Assembly: GCA_905214995.1 (NCBI GenBank) | Contig: CAJMOT010000053.1 | Location: 1-13,144, forward strand | Source of the DNA: an uncultured bacterium | GTDB lineage: Bacteria; Verrucomicrobiota; Verrucomicrobiia; Opitutales; Intestinicryptomonadaceae | Direction: 5' to 3' | DNA: 13,144 bases | Notes under the pieces: model-generated | What the model was told of the DNA's origin: nothing | Database searches by the model: none | Seen by the model: only the letters and a program-made list of their open reading frames with translations | In this document: positions 1 to 6,492 of the stretch, in pieces | Position numbering within the stretch: the first letter of the stretch is position 1 | Layout of the letters: each line of letters opens with the position of its first letter | Program-made: the position numbers and the translations under genes

Positions 1-1146
1 CATTCCGTAGACCGTGCCCGCCGCGCTGAACACGGCGTCGGCGGCGTTGCCGCTGTACCCGTAGAGGCTGAGATTATTGCCCTTCATTCCGTCGTGCATT
101 CCGAGGTCGAGCCTGCCGCTGCTGATTTCCACATTGTTTATGTTGGCGTCAGTAAGCTGCATTCCGTTGCACCAGTAGGAGCCCGCGGGGGCGAACCGCA
201 AAATTTGCCTGCCGTTTTTGGCGTCGGCGGCGGACATTGTGATGTTCAGTTTGTCCTGGCTGTTTTCATGCATGGCAAAAGACCCCGAGACTTCGTAGGA
301 CGACGAGTTGGTCAATACGAGATTTACGGTTCTGGCGGATGCGGAAACCCAGTTTTCTTTTGCGATGTTGAACCTGACGCTCGCGCCCTCTCCGCTGCCG
401 TCGGCGTCTCCGATTCCGCCCACCGTGCGGGTGAAGACTTCCGACTGCGTGTTGTTTGCCAGCATATTCCACTGCCCCCCGCTTATGTCCACAGCTCCGT
501 TTACCGTGAAATTCACGTTGTCCGTAGCGAATATGAGAGTCCCCTTAGAGATTATGTTGCCTTCGATTTGCATGCTCGCCCTGCCGGGATTTCCCACGCT
601 GTCGGTAATCTGCAGGGCGAGGTAGTCGGGTGAGCCGTTTCTGTCGACGTTGATGAGCCAATCTCCGCCGACGCGCATTTGGGCATTGCTCCACATCGTA
701 ATTTTTTGCGTCAGCTGCGCCCCGTAGGATGTTGCGGACTCCGGAGACAGAGTGAAGTTTGTGACCAGGTTTCCGGATGTTTGCAGAATCGTGTCGTTTC
801 CGAATATTATGAAGTCTCCGCCGGCGTTGAATTGCGTAAGCGAATAGTTCAGGTTGTTGAACATCGGGGTCGAGTGCGCCGCTATTTTTGTGGTGAGCGT
901 TCCGGACGCCGAAATGTATGCGTCTTGCGAGCCGTCGAGGGAGCCTTCAAAGGGGGCGGTTTTTTCGGGGTTCGCAAACCAGTTTGCGGGATTGTTTATG
1001 TACGACGAATCGTTGTCGGAGATGTCGTTGAAGTAGAGGTTTTGCGATTGCGCTCCGGCTTGCGGCGCGATGGAGGCGGCTGCGGCAAATGCCATAACTG
1101 CCAGTATGCCAGACGCATGAGGGGTATGTGTAGTATTGATTTCCAT
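1..1146 (-). CDS. Exported surface protein, N-terminal part (runs off left edge)
   Basis: The minus strand is open without a stop from an ATG at 1146-1144 to the window edge, giving 382 codons of a longer protein. An in-frame TGA lies about 27 nt upstream of the ATG, and AGGA lies 6 nt before it, so this start is well supported. Residues 1-34 look like a Sec signal peptide: a hydrophobic run rich in Ala (LAVMAFAAAASIA) followed by a likely cleavage site AGA/QS. The n-region is odd because it has no Lys or Arg. The mature part begins QNLYFNDISDNDSSY and is rich in Asn, Ser, Thr, Gly and Asp, with short alternating hydrophobic segments such as INVDRNG and ATDNVNFTVNG. This suggests a beta-helix or passenger-type fold of the autotransporter-like proteins common in Verrucomicrobia. 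No named domain or barrel is visible in this part; the C-terminus is outside the window. Surface location is inferred; function is unknown. Confidence 0.8.
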   Translation of the reverse strand, partial: MEINTTHTPHASGILAVMAFAAAASIAPQAGAQSQNLYFNDISDNDSSYINNPANWFANPEKTAPFEGSLDGSQDAYISASGTLTTKIAAHSTPMFNNLNYSLTQFNAGGDFIIFGNDTILQTSGNLVTNFTLSPESATSYGAQLTQKITMWSNAQMRVGGDWLINVDRNGSPDYLALQITDSVGNPGRASMQIEGNIISKGTLIFATDNVNFTVNGAVDISGGQWNMLANNTQSEVFTRTVGGIGDADGSGEGASVRFNIAKENWVSASARTVNLVLTNSSSYEVSGSFAMHENSQDKLNITMSAADAKNGRQILRFAPAGSYWCNGMQLTDANINNVEISSGRLDLGMHDGMKGNNLSLYGYSGNAADAVFSAAGTVYGM

Positions 1147-1220
1147 AATAATTCCTATATACGAAAAGCCTCATTTTTGGAAAAGAAGAATTTTCGCCTT
1201 TTTTAGTTAACAGTAAACCT

Positions 1221-1241
1221 GCGGGCGGCGAATTCGCCCGC
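1221..1241 (-). terminator. Weak hairpin after the tetR-type gene
   Basis: A perfect 7-bp stem (GCGGGCG 1221-1227 pairing with CGCCCGC 1235-1241) lies about 20 nt past the stop of the TetR-family gene. On the minus strand it is followed only by AGGTTTAC, a poor U-tract, so it may attenuate rather than stop transcription. The TTTACT just beyond it could serve as a -35 for the downstream surface-protein gene. Confidence 0.3.
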
Positions 1242-1261
1242 CTATAAGCGGCGGATGCGCG

Positions 1262-1831
1262 CTATTTGCGCCTTATCAGTCGGTAGAACTGGCCGATGTC
1301 CTCGAGGATTCTCTTGCAAACGTAGGAGTTCGACGGCGTCTGGGTGATGTAGCTCGTGCGCCCGAATATGGCGAGAATCGTCGCCCCTATGAAATTTTCC
1401 GGAAGCTTTTTTATTTCGCCCCTTTTTATCGCGTTGCGAATCACCTTGCGCGCCTTGTCGAATTCCGCCTGCGCCTCGCGCTTGAATTTGGGCTCGCACT
1501 GGATCATCGCCGAATAGAGGGTGTTGTATTTCAGGATGTCGACCTCTTCGCCGTCGATGTTCGTCATGGAGCCGACCGCCTTTTCCGCGTTGCGGAAAAA
1601 TTCGGCGAGCGTTATCTTGTCGTAGTCGAGCTCCGGAAAAAATTTGTCGTAAAAATATTTCCGGCACGCCTCAAAAAAGAGCTCCGACTTGCTCTTGAAA
1701 TACCTGTACATCAGCCCGCGCGAAATTCCGAGCCTGTCCTGAATGTCGCTCACGAGAACCCTGTCGTACCCCTTTTCTAGGAGCAGCAGGAAAGTCGTCT
1801 TCAAAATTTTGTCGCGCGTAGTCTGGGACAT
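1262..1831 (-). CDS. TetR/AcrR-family repressor, probable fatty-acid-type regulator
   Basis: This is a 189-residue protein, the usual length for the TetR family. Residues 6-52 form the canonical N-terminal DNA-binding domain: TRDKILKTTFLLLLEKGYD, then the helix-turn-helix VSDIQDRLGISRGLMYRYFKSKSEL, with the family signature YRYFKSK. The rest is the variable alpha-helical ligand-binding domain. The gene is divergent from the FadL-type gene at 2262, and the perfect palindromes at that gene's promoter are of the TetR-operator type. Their outer halves TGAATGA/TCATTCA match the operator of Bacillus subtilis FadR (YsiA), an acyl-CoA-responsive TetR repressor. I infer that this protein represses the FadL gene and is released by a fatty-acyl ligand; neither ligand nor target is proven. 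No clear Shine-Dalgarno precedes the ATG, and no operator copy lies near its own start. Confidence 0.88.
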   Translation of the reverse strand: MSQTTRDKILKTTFLLLLEKGYDRVLVSDIQDRLGISRGLMYRYFKSKSELFFEACRKYFYDKFFPELDYDKITLAEFFRNAEKAVGSMTNIDGEEVDILKYNTLYSAMIQCEPKFKREAQAEFDKARKVIRNAIKRGEIKKLPENFIGATILAIFGRTSYITQTPSNSYVCKRILEDIGQFYRLIRRK

Positions 1832-2186
1832 GCCGGATTTTTTTAATGCGAATAATCCCCAAAAGGCCGGCGCAAGGCAAGGCGAATTTTATCTACCGGC
1901 TCGGCGGCGGGTTGAGAATGGGCGCGGGAAAGCGATACGGAAGGAAAAATGCGCACGGAAGCTGGAATGTCATGGGCGCCGCCCCTGGGATTTTTTTGAT
2001 TTGATGCGTGCGCGGGAATTTTTCGCGAAAATTTGCGTTGGGCCGCCTTGCCCCATTGCCGCCCTGCGCGCGGCTGGGAAGTTGAAGGTATGCGTCCGCC
2101 GTCCGGCGGATTGAGGACGGTTGGCCATTCCCAAAATGCCGGAATTTTCGCATGTTGGCGAAGGAAGAATCGGGGAGGCGCCGCGG
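1832..2186. other. Non-coding spacer between tetR-type gene and fadL operators
   Basis: These 355 bp sit between divergent genes. The overlapping open frames on both strands have no recognisable domain and look like GC-rich chance frames. A 12-bp palindrome TTTTCGCGAAAA lies at 2020-2031. A short GGGC/GCCC hairpin at about 1974-1984 is followed, after a few bases, by seven T at 1991-1997. I see no convincing gene, tRNA or other element here; the leader of the regulator gene must lie at the left end. Confidence 0.5.
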
Positions 2187-2204
2187 TGAATGAACGTTCA
2201 TTCA
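2187..2204. promoter_or_regulatory. Operator 1: perfect 18-bp palindrome TGAATGAACGTTCATTCA
   Basis: The sequence is its own reverse complement over 18 bp and lies just upstream of the -35 box of the fadL promoter. Its outer halves TGAATGA/TCATTCA are the same as those of the B. subtilis FadR operator consensus. Its centre is 32 bp, about three helical turns, from operator 2, so bound dimers would sit on the same DNA face. The likely ligand is the TetR-family protein encoded at 1262-1831. Confidence 0.85.
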
Positions 2205-2213
2205 TTTTTTTAT

Positions 2214-2242
2214 TTGACAATGAACGCGCGTTCATTTCTCAT
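2214..2242 (+). promoter_or_regulatory. Sigma-70-type promoter of the fadL gene
   Basis: A consensus -35 TTGACA (2214-2219) is followed after 17 bp by TCTCAT (2237-2242), a 4/6 match to the -10 box. Operator 2 begins on the last base of the -35 box and fills the spacer, so repressor binding would directly block RNA polymerase. The predicted transcript start near 2249 leaves a leader of only about 13 nt before the ATG at 2262. Confidence 0.65.
2219..2236. promoter_or_regulatory. Operator 2: perfect 18-bp palindrome AATGAACGCGCGTTCATT
   Basis: This is a second perfect palindrome with the same AATGAACG/CGTTCATT arms as operator 1 but with a CG pair at its centre instead of being flanked by outer TG/CA. 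It fills the spacer between the -35 and -10 boxes. A lone half-site GTTCATTC follows at 2245-2252. Confidence 0.85.
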
Positions 2243-2261
2243 CAGTTCATTCCCGTAAATT

Positions 2262-3503
2262 ATGAAAAACTTAACGACACTTTTCGCCGCGTCATCGGTT
2301 TTCGCGGCGGCTTCGGCGTTCGGCGCCGGCTACCAGATAATAGAGCAGGGCGCCGCCAACATGGGCAACGCCATGGCGGGAGCCACCGTCAACGCCAATA
2401 ACGACGCTTCCGCCGCGTTCTGGAATCCGTCGGCGGCGTGCTTTATGCCGCTCGAAGTCGGCATGACGCGCACGGACTCCGTCGTATCCCTCGTCCTCCC
2501 GACCCTCTGCGTCAACGACAGGGGCTCGACTCCGTCCGCCCTCATGGGGCCGAACAGCGAGGGCTCATGCGGAACGAACGAGGTTGTCCCGAATTTCTAC
2601 GTCGTCCACAGGTTTACGGAGGACCTTTACGGAACCCTCTCGGTGACCGCCCCATACGGCCTTGAATCCAAGTACAACGGGGATTGGTTCGGCAGAATGC
2701 AGGGCACGCGCAGCTACCTTTACACGACCGACATCAACCCGGGGTTTGCGTACAAGGTTAACGACTGGTTTTCCGTCGGCGGCGGCGTGAGCGCGCAGTT
2801 CGCCTACTGCACGCTCGCAAGCTACATTCCCGGCATGGGAACGCTCGACTACACCGGCCAGAGCTGGAGCGTCGGCGGCAATTTGGGCTTTACGATACGG
2901 TACGCCGAGGACGGCCGCTTCGGGTTTTCGTGGAGGAGCCAGGTTTCGCACACTCTCACGGGCGGCGAGCACCTCAACGACGTTCTGCGCGCCGACATCT
3001 CCGCCGACATGTACATGCCCGACACTTTCACCGTCGGCATATACCAGCGTCTGCGCGGCTCTTTCCGCGAGTTCGCGGTTATGGCTGAATACGCCTACAC
3101 CCGATGGTCGGCGTTCGAGAATGTGACGATAGAGGGCAGTACCGCGGGCACCGTCAGCATTCCCGAAAACTGGGAGGATTCCTCCCGCGTGGCGCTCGGC
3201 TTCCACTACTACCCCGAGGAAATCGAAAACCTCACCATACGCATAGGCGCGGCCTACGACGAAAGCCCCGTAAAGGGGGCCAAGAACCGCACCTCGCGCA
3301 TTCCGTGCTCCGACAGAATTTGGGCAAGCTGCGGCATAGGCTATAAAATCGGCAACGTGTCTTTCGATTTGGCGTACTCCTACATATTTGTCTTGGACAG
3401 CTCGATGGACAGAACCGAATCGCTTCCGATGCCCACTACGCTCAAGGGCGACTACTACGCCCACATACACGTGATTTCAGCGCAGATAGGCTTTGAATTT
3501 TAA
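2262..3503 (+). CDS. FadL/OmpP1/TodX-family outer-membrane transporter
   Basis: This 413-residue protein begins with a Sec signal peptide (MKNLTTLFAASSVFAAASAFGA, cleavage near residue 22). The mature N-terminus GYQIIEQGAANMGNAMAG, followed by NDASAAFWNPSA at about 48-59, is the characteristic hatch region and NPA-like motif of FadL-type channels. The remainder has alternating amphipathic strands typical of a 14-strand barrel. It ends in IGFEF, with the C-terminal Phe used for outer-membrane insertion. Family members let long-chain fatty acids or other hydrophobic molecules diffuse across the outer membrane; the actual substrate here is not known. Two palindromic operators at the promoter and a divergent TetR-type gene indicate repression relieved by a ligand, probably fatty acyl. 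There is no clear Shine-Dalgarno before the ATG; the start is fixed by the signal peptide. Confidence 0.9.
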   Translation: MKNLTTLFAASSVFAAASAFGAGYQIIEQGAANMGNAMAGATVNANNDASAAFWNPSAACFMPLEVGMTRTDSVVSLVLPTLCVNDRGSTPSALMGPNSEGSCGTNEVVPNFYVVHRFTEDLYGTLSVTAPYGLESKYNGDWFGRMQGTRSYLYTTDINPGFAYKVNDWFSVGGGVSAQFAYCTLASYIPGMGTLDYTGQSWSVGGNLGFTIRYAEDGRFGFSWRSQVSHTLTGGEHLNDVLRADISADMYMPDTFTVGIYQRLRGSFREFAVMAEYAYTRWSAFENVTIEGSTAGTVSIPENWEDSSRVALGFHYYPEEIENLTIRIGAAYDESPVKGAKNRTSRIPCSDRIWASCGIGYKIGNVSFDLAYSYIFVLDSSMDRTESLPMPTTLKGDYYAHIHVISAQIGFEF

Positions 3504-3547
3504 TGCGCGCATTGCCGCGTGCTGCGGCGATGCGCCTTTGTCGTTTC

Positions 3548-3573
3548 GCCCCGCAATGCGCGGGGCTTTTTTT
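3548..3573 (+). terminator. Rho-independent terminator of fadL
   Basis: A 7-bp GC stem (GCCCCGC / GCGGGGC, loop AATGC) is followed immediately by seven T, 45 nt after the fadL stop. This is a strong canonical terminator on the plus strand. Confidence 0.88.
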
Positions 3574-3722
3574 GTGCTCGGAGCGCCGCGGGCAATCCGC
3601 GGTTTCGGAGGGAGGGGCGGAGACGGAGGGCTTTCCTTTGCTTGTGCCGCCGCGCCCCATTCGCCCCCGCGGCAGGGCGCCGCCGCGGATTATTTAATTT
3701 TTCCGAGGCTTTCGGCAAAAGC

Positions 3723-3749
3723 AAAAGCCCGCGCAAACGCGCCGGCTTT
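3723..3749 (-). terminator. Probable terminator of the GH50-like gene
   Basis: Read on the minus strand, AAAGCCGGCGC and GCGCGGGCTTT form a stem with one G-G mismatch and a GTTT loop, followed by TTTTGCTTTTG. It lies about 32 nt past the GH50-like stop codon. The interrupted U-tract makes it moderate in strength. Confidence 0.6.
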
Positions 3750-3780
3750 CGAAGGATTCAAATTCTGCGGCGAATCCGTC

Positions 3781-5850
3781 CTATTCTGCTTTCGCCTTGT
3801 TTCTAACGTCGTACATCTTATAGCCGATTTCCCTGACCTTTGATATGGTCTCGGGGTAGGGGTTGTCGCACACGTCGGTGAGGCCGACTTGGAAGTTCTC
3901 GCCGTCGAATCTGCCCGTCACCGCCTGGTCGGAGAACTGGTGCCAATGGATTCCGACTATCGCGGGGTTTTCGAGGGCGGATTTTGCGTAGTCGTAATAC
4001 GCTTGCGCGCGCGCGTTCTGATCGGCCTTCATTATGAGCGACGGGTGGAAGGGGCCGCGGTCGGTGGAGCCGAAGTGCCATTCCCCGACCATCACGGGCT
4101 TGTCTATGCCCTTGGGGAGTTTGAAGCCTTTCAAGTGGTCGCGGTACAGGTTGTAGCTTATGACGTCGCAATATTTCGAGGCTGCCTTGATCGCCATCTC
4201 GTTGGCGCCGCCCGCAAAGCGGCAGCCCATGTAAAGCTTGTTCGGGGCGAGAGCCTTGAGCTCGTCGCGGATCGCCTTGAAGTATTCTTCGGATATTTTG
4301 GAGGTGAAGTCTTTCAGGTCGGACGAGTCCGCCCCCTTGGGGACTTCGGTTTTCGCAAGAAAGTCGTTCCAGTCGGAGTACGACGTTTTCCACGCCTCGT
4401 TGAGCTTTTTTATGTCGCCGGAATACTTTTTCTTCAAATCTTCCGCGAACGCCTTTTTTGCCGGCATGTCGGCGGGCGAGGCGAGAGCGCATTTTGCCAA
4501 ATCCTCCGGTCCGCCCCAGTGGAGCTCATTGTCCACGAAAAACCCTATGCACCACGGGTCGTTGAGCTGCTCTTTGCGCTCTTTGAGATTTTTCTTCACG
4601 TCTTCGCGGAACTCCTTGGCGAACGGGTCGCGGAACGGCCACCACCAGCCGTCGGAGTTGGCGAGGGCGGGGCCTTTCACCTCGAACCTTTCGATGTAGG
4701 GAGTCTTGCGCTGCAAGAAAATCGAGCTGTCGGAGCTGTTGGCTATGGTGTTGAGCCCCCAGCTGCGCAGGCGTTTGTGGGCGATTTCGGCGTATTTGTC
4801 GCGCCAGTTGTCTCCGTATTTCCTGAAAATGTTCGCGGCGGAGAAGTCGTAGGTCTCCTTGATTCCCCGCTTTTGGTAGTGGGGGACGAGGAGCTCGTCT
4901 TTCGTTGTATAGAAGAGGGCGAACGGGTCGTCCTTTTGGGGGAGGTTTTCAAAGTAGAATTTTCTGCCGTCGAGCGGCGTTATGGCGGACGAGGGCGTCA
5001 CTCTCACCACTCCGTGCGACCAGAAGAGGTTTCCGTCGGGATCCACGAGCCACCATTTGCCGCCGATTTTTTCGGTTCTGAAATGCCCCGTGGCCTCGCG
5101 CTTTCCGCCCGCCGTCCAGCCCCCGAACCTGTCGCGGTTGACGGGGCCCGGATTTTCCGCGAGCTCTTTCCGCTCCTTTTCGGCGGCTGCCTTGAAGTCG
5201 CCGTCAAAGCGCGCCTTGCCCGGCCATTCCCTGAATTTGAACTGCCCGTATTTGTCCACAAACGGGAAAAATTCCTTTTCGGACATGTTGAACCATGCGG
5301 GAACGTCGGCGGGGTCGTGCTCGGCGGCGGTAAGGGAATAGAGTTTGAAAGGGGCGCCGCTCTGTTTGAGCAGTTTGACCTTTAATATCTTCGAATAGTC
5401 GACAGGCAGGCTCGACCTGTCGCCGCCCCCGAAAGGGCTTGCGCGCATTCCCTTGATTTTTGCCGCGACCTCCGGATGTTTCAGCGGGCGCGGGTGCTTG
5501 TATGCGAAAGTCCTTCTCTCGCCTGGAATGAGCTCCACCGTTCCCGTTTGGAGGAAGTCGGTGGTCTTTGCATTGGCGTCGTATATTTCGAGCTTGAGCC
5601 TCATCAAATCCGTTTTGGATAGGTTTTCCACGTCGAATTTGAAGTCGAGATTTTTAGAGAGGTCCCAGTTTCCGTCGAATTCAACGCCCTTGCCTTCTAC
5701 GATTACGGCCCCGTCCTGCCTTTTGAGTTTTTGCGAGGGCGTGCCGGTATTTTTTGCTCCGTCGAAAATGGTTATGTCGGCGGCGGAGAGCGCCGCGGCG
5801 AAGGCAATCGGCACGGCGGCTGCGGAAAGTAGGCGGATATTTGTCGTCAT
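3781..5850 (-). CDS. Secreted GH50-like glycoside hydrolase (beta-agarase/beta-galactosidase type, clan GH-A)
   Basis: From the ATG at 5850-5848 this encodes 689 residues. The start is chosen because MTTNIRLLSAAAVPIAFAAALSAA is a clean Sec signal peptide; an upstream in-frame ATG at 5883 would add 11 residues. Residues about 25-175 form a beta-rich accessory domain of the carbohydrate-binding kind. A TIM-barrel catalytic part follows, starting at FGGW...ATGHFRTEKIGGKWWLVDPDGNLFWSHG (about 242-280), a pattern typical of GH50 agarases. The predicted acid/base is Glu442 in FFVDNELHW and the nucleophile is Glu590 in VMVGEWHFGSTDRGPFH, spaced as in clan GH-A. Agarose-type or other galactan substrates are typical of GH50, but the substrate here is an inference. 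No Shine-Dalgarno is seen; the leader contains a large inverted repeat ending next to the start codon. A 3' fragment of a related gene lies at 9755-10273. Confidence 0.85.
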   Translation of the reverse strand: MTTNIRLLSAAAVPIAFAAALSAADITIFDGAKNTGTPSQKLKRQDGAVIVEGKGVEFDGNWDLSKNLDFKFDVENLSKTDLMRLKLEIYDANAKTTDFLQTGTVELIPGERRTFAYKHPRPLKHPEVAAKIKGMRASPFGGGDRSSLPVDYSKILKVKLLKQSGAPFKLYSLTAAEHDPADVPAWFNMSEKEFFPFVDKYGQFKFREWPGKARFDGDFKAAAEKERKELAENPGPVNRDRFGGWTAGGKREATGHFRTEKIGGKWWLVDPDGNLFWSHGVVRVTPSSAITPLDGRKFYFENLPQKDDPFALFYTTKDELLVPHYQKRGIKETYDFSAANIFRKYGDNWRDKYAEIAHKRLRSWGLNTIANSSDSSIFLQRKTPYIERFEVKGPALANSDGWWWPFRDPFAKEFREDVKKNLKERKEQLNDPWCIGFFVDNELHWGGPEDLAKCALASPADMPAKKAFAEDLKKKYSGDIKKLNEAWKTSYSDWNDFLAKTEVPKGADSSDLKDFTSKISEEYFKAIRDELKALAPNKLYMGCRFAGGANEMAIKAASKYCDVISYNLYRDHLKGFKLPKGIDKPVMVGEWHFGSTDRGPFHPSLIMKADQNARAQAYYDYAKSALENPAIVGIHWHQFSDQAVTGRFDGENFQVGLTDVCDNPYPETISKVREIGYKMYDVRNKAKAE

Positions 5851-5854
5851 GGCA

Positions 5855-5912
5855 AAAATTAGGTTTTGGCGCAAAGCGCGCATACGCGGCGCTTTTTCGA
5901 AAACCTAATTTT
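5855..5912. repeat. Inverted repeat with 13-bp perfect arms upstream of the GH50-like gene
   Basis: The arm AAAATTAGGTTTT (5855-5867) is exactly complementary to AAAACCTAATTTT (5900-5912). Inside it a second stem pairs AAAGCGC (5873-5879) with GCGCTTT (5889-5895). If one bulged A is allowed, GGC (5851-5853) also pairs with GCC (5913-5915). In the minus-strand mRNA this hairpin would end directly at the ATG (5850). As DNA, the arms are AT-rich islands in a GC-rich region with centres 45 bp apart. It could be an operator pair or a translation-controlling RNA structure; nothing in the sequence decides which. Confidence 0.8.
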
Positions 5913-5930
5913 GCCCGCGCGCGTTTTCAA
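5902..5930 (-). promoter_or_regulatory. Candidate promoter of the GH50-like gene
   Basis: On the minus strand, TTGAAA (5930-5925) is followed after 17 bp by TAGGTT (5907-5902), a weak 3/6 match to the -10 box. The -10 falls inside one arm of the 13-bp inverted repeat and the -35 lies in and beside the loop of the neighbouring 10-bp repeat, which would suit control by a DNA-binding protein. The weak -10 keeps this tentative. Confidence 0.3.
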
Positions 5931-5944
5931 GAGAAAAACGCGCG
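5918..5944. repeat. Inverted repeat with 10-bp perfect arms
   Basis: CGCGCGTTTT (5918-5927) pairs exactly with AAAACGCGCG (5935-5944) around a 7-nt loop. It lies between the glyoxalase-like stop and the GH50-like gene. Neither strand has a U-tract after the stem, so it does not look like a terminator; it may be a regulatory site. Confidence 0.65.
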
Positions 5945-5993
5945 GCAAGGGCGCGGTTTTCGCCGCCGCGCTCTATGGGGAGTTCCGCGCGGC

Positions 5994-6380
5994 CTATTTG
6001 CGGCTTTCGGAAAGGATTTCAATCCAGTAGCCGTCGGGGTCTTCGATAAAATACAAATCCATGTCGAAGTTTTCAAAGCACACGCAGCCCATTTTTTTGT
6101 GGAATTCCCGCCATTTGCCGTAGTCCCCGCGGACGGTCATGCACAGGTGGCTCTCGTTGTCGCCGAGGTCGTATTTGCCCTCCTTGTCCCTCAGCCATGT
6201 GAGCTCGAGCCTGAATGAGGTCTCGCCGTCCCCGAGGTACGCTATTCTAAACGACCCGTCGGGAGAGTCTATTGCGCCGACTTTTTTGAGCCCGAGCGCG
6301 CGCCCGTAGAAGTCCGCGCTCTTTTCAATGTCGGATACGTTGATATTGAAGTGGTTGAAAAAGGCCTTTTTGTTCTCCAT
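5994..6380 (-). CDS. VOC-family protein, glyoxalase I-like (lactoylglutathione lyase)
   Basis: This is a 128-residue protein with two VOC modules. The metal ligands of glyoxalase I can be placed at His10 (FFNHFNINV), Glu59 (FRLELTW), His78 (NESHLCMTV) and Glu121 (DPDGYWIEIL), with spacing close to E. coli GloA (135 residues). DFYGRALGLKKVG at 23-35 is the usual helix of these enzymes. The family converts the methylglyoxal-glutathione adduct to S-lactoylglutathione in the cytoplasm; other VOC activities cannot be excluded. The open frame extends 31 codons further upstream to 6473, but those residues are Arg-rich, lie over the terminator of the ferritin gene and do not resemble the family, so MENKKAFF at 6380 is chosen. 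There is no Shine-Dalgarno; a promoter just upstream suggests a very short leader. It is transcribed separately from the ferritin gene. Confidence 0.88.
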   Translation of the reverse strand: MENKKAFFNHFNINVSDIEKSADFYGRALGLKKVGAIDSPDGSFRIAYLGDGETSFRLELTWLRDKEGKYDLGDNESHLCMTVRGDYGKWREFHKKMGCVCFENFDMDLYFIEDPDGYWIEILSESRK

Positions 6381-6389
6381 TGCGATTTC

Positions 6390-6418
6390 GTTAAATTGCG
6401 CTGTTGGGCGCGTTGCAA
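6390..6418 (-). promoter_or_regulatory. Candidate promoter of the glyoxalase-like gene
   Basis: On the minus strand, TTGCAA (6418-6413) and TTTAAC (6395-6390) are separated by 17 bp, each a 4/6-5/6 match to sigma-70 boxes. The predicted start of transcription near 6383 is only a few nt before the ATG at 6380. Confidence 0.4.
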
Positions 6419-6419
6419 C

Positions 6420-6460
6420 AAAAAAAGGGAGCCGTCGGCGCAAAACGCCCCGCAGCCCCC
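6420..6460 (-). terminator. Rho-independent terminator of the ferritin-like gene
   Basis: On the minus strand, GGGGGCTG pairs with CGGCTCCC (two G-U pairs). After a small internal loop, GGCG pairs with CGCC around TTTTG. Seven T follow at 6426-6420. It lies 33 nt after the ferritin stop and separates that gene from the glyoxalase-like one. Confidence 0.8.
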
Positions 6461-6492
6461 TCCTGATATCCATATAAATTGGAGGAAATTTT

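Noticed and set aside
94..1206. Plus-strand open frames of about 175-180 codons over the first gene
   Set aside because: They are codon-register shadows of the minus-strand frame, which is open over the whole stretch and has a signal peptide and ribosome-binding site.
3667..3701. Hairpin CCGCGGC/GCCGCGG followed by an AT-rich tail, possible second fadL terminator
   Set aside because: The loop is long and the tail is ATTATTTAATTTTT rather than a clean T-run; a much better terminator already lies at 3548-3573.
3889..5385. A 498-codon plus-strand open frame opposite the GH50-like gene
   Set aside because: The minus strand carries a signal peptide, GH50 motifs and both catalytic Glu; the antisense frame has no recognisable motif and arises from high GC and codon bias.
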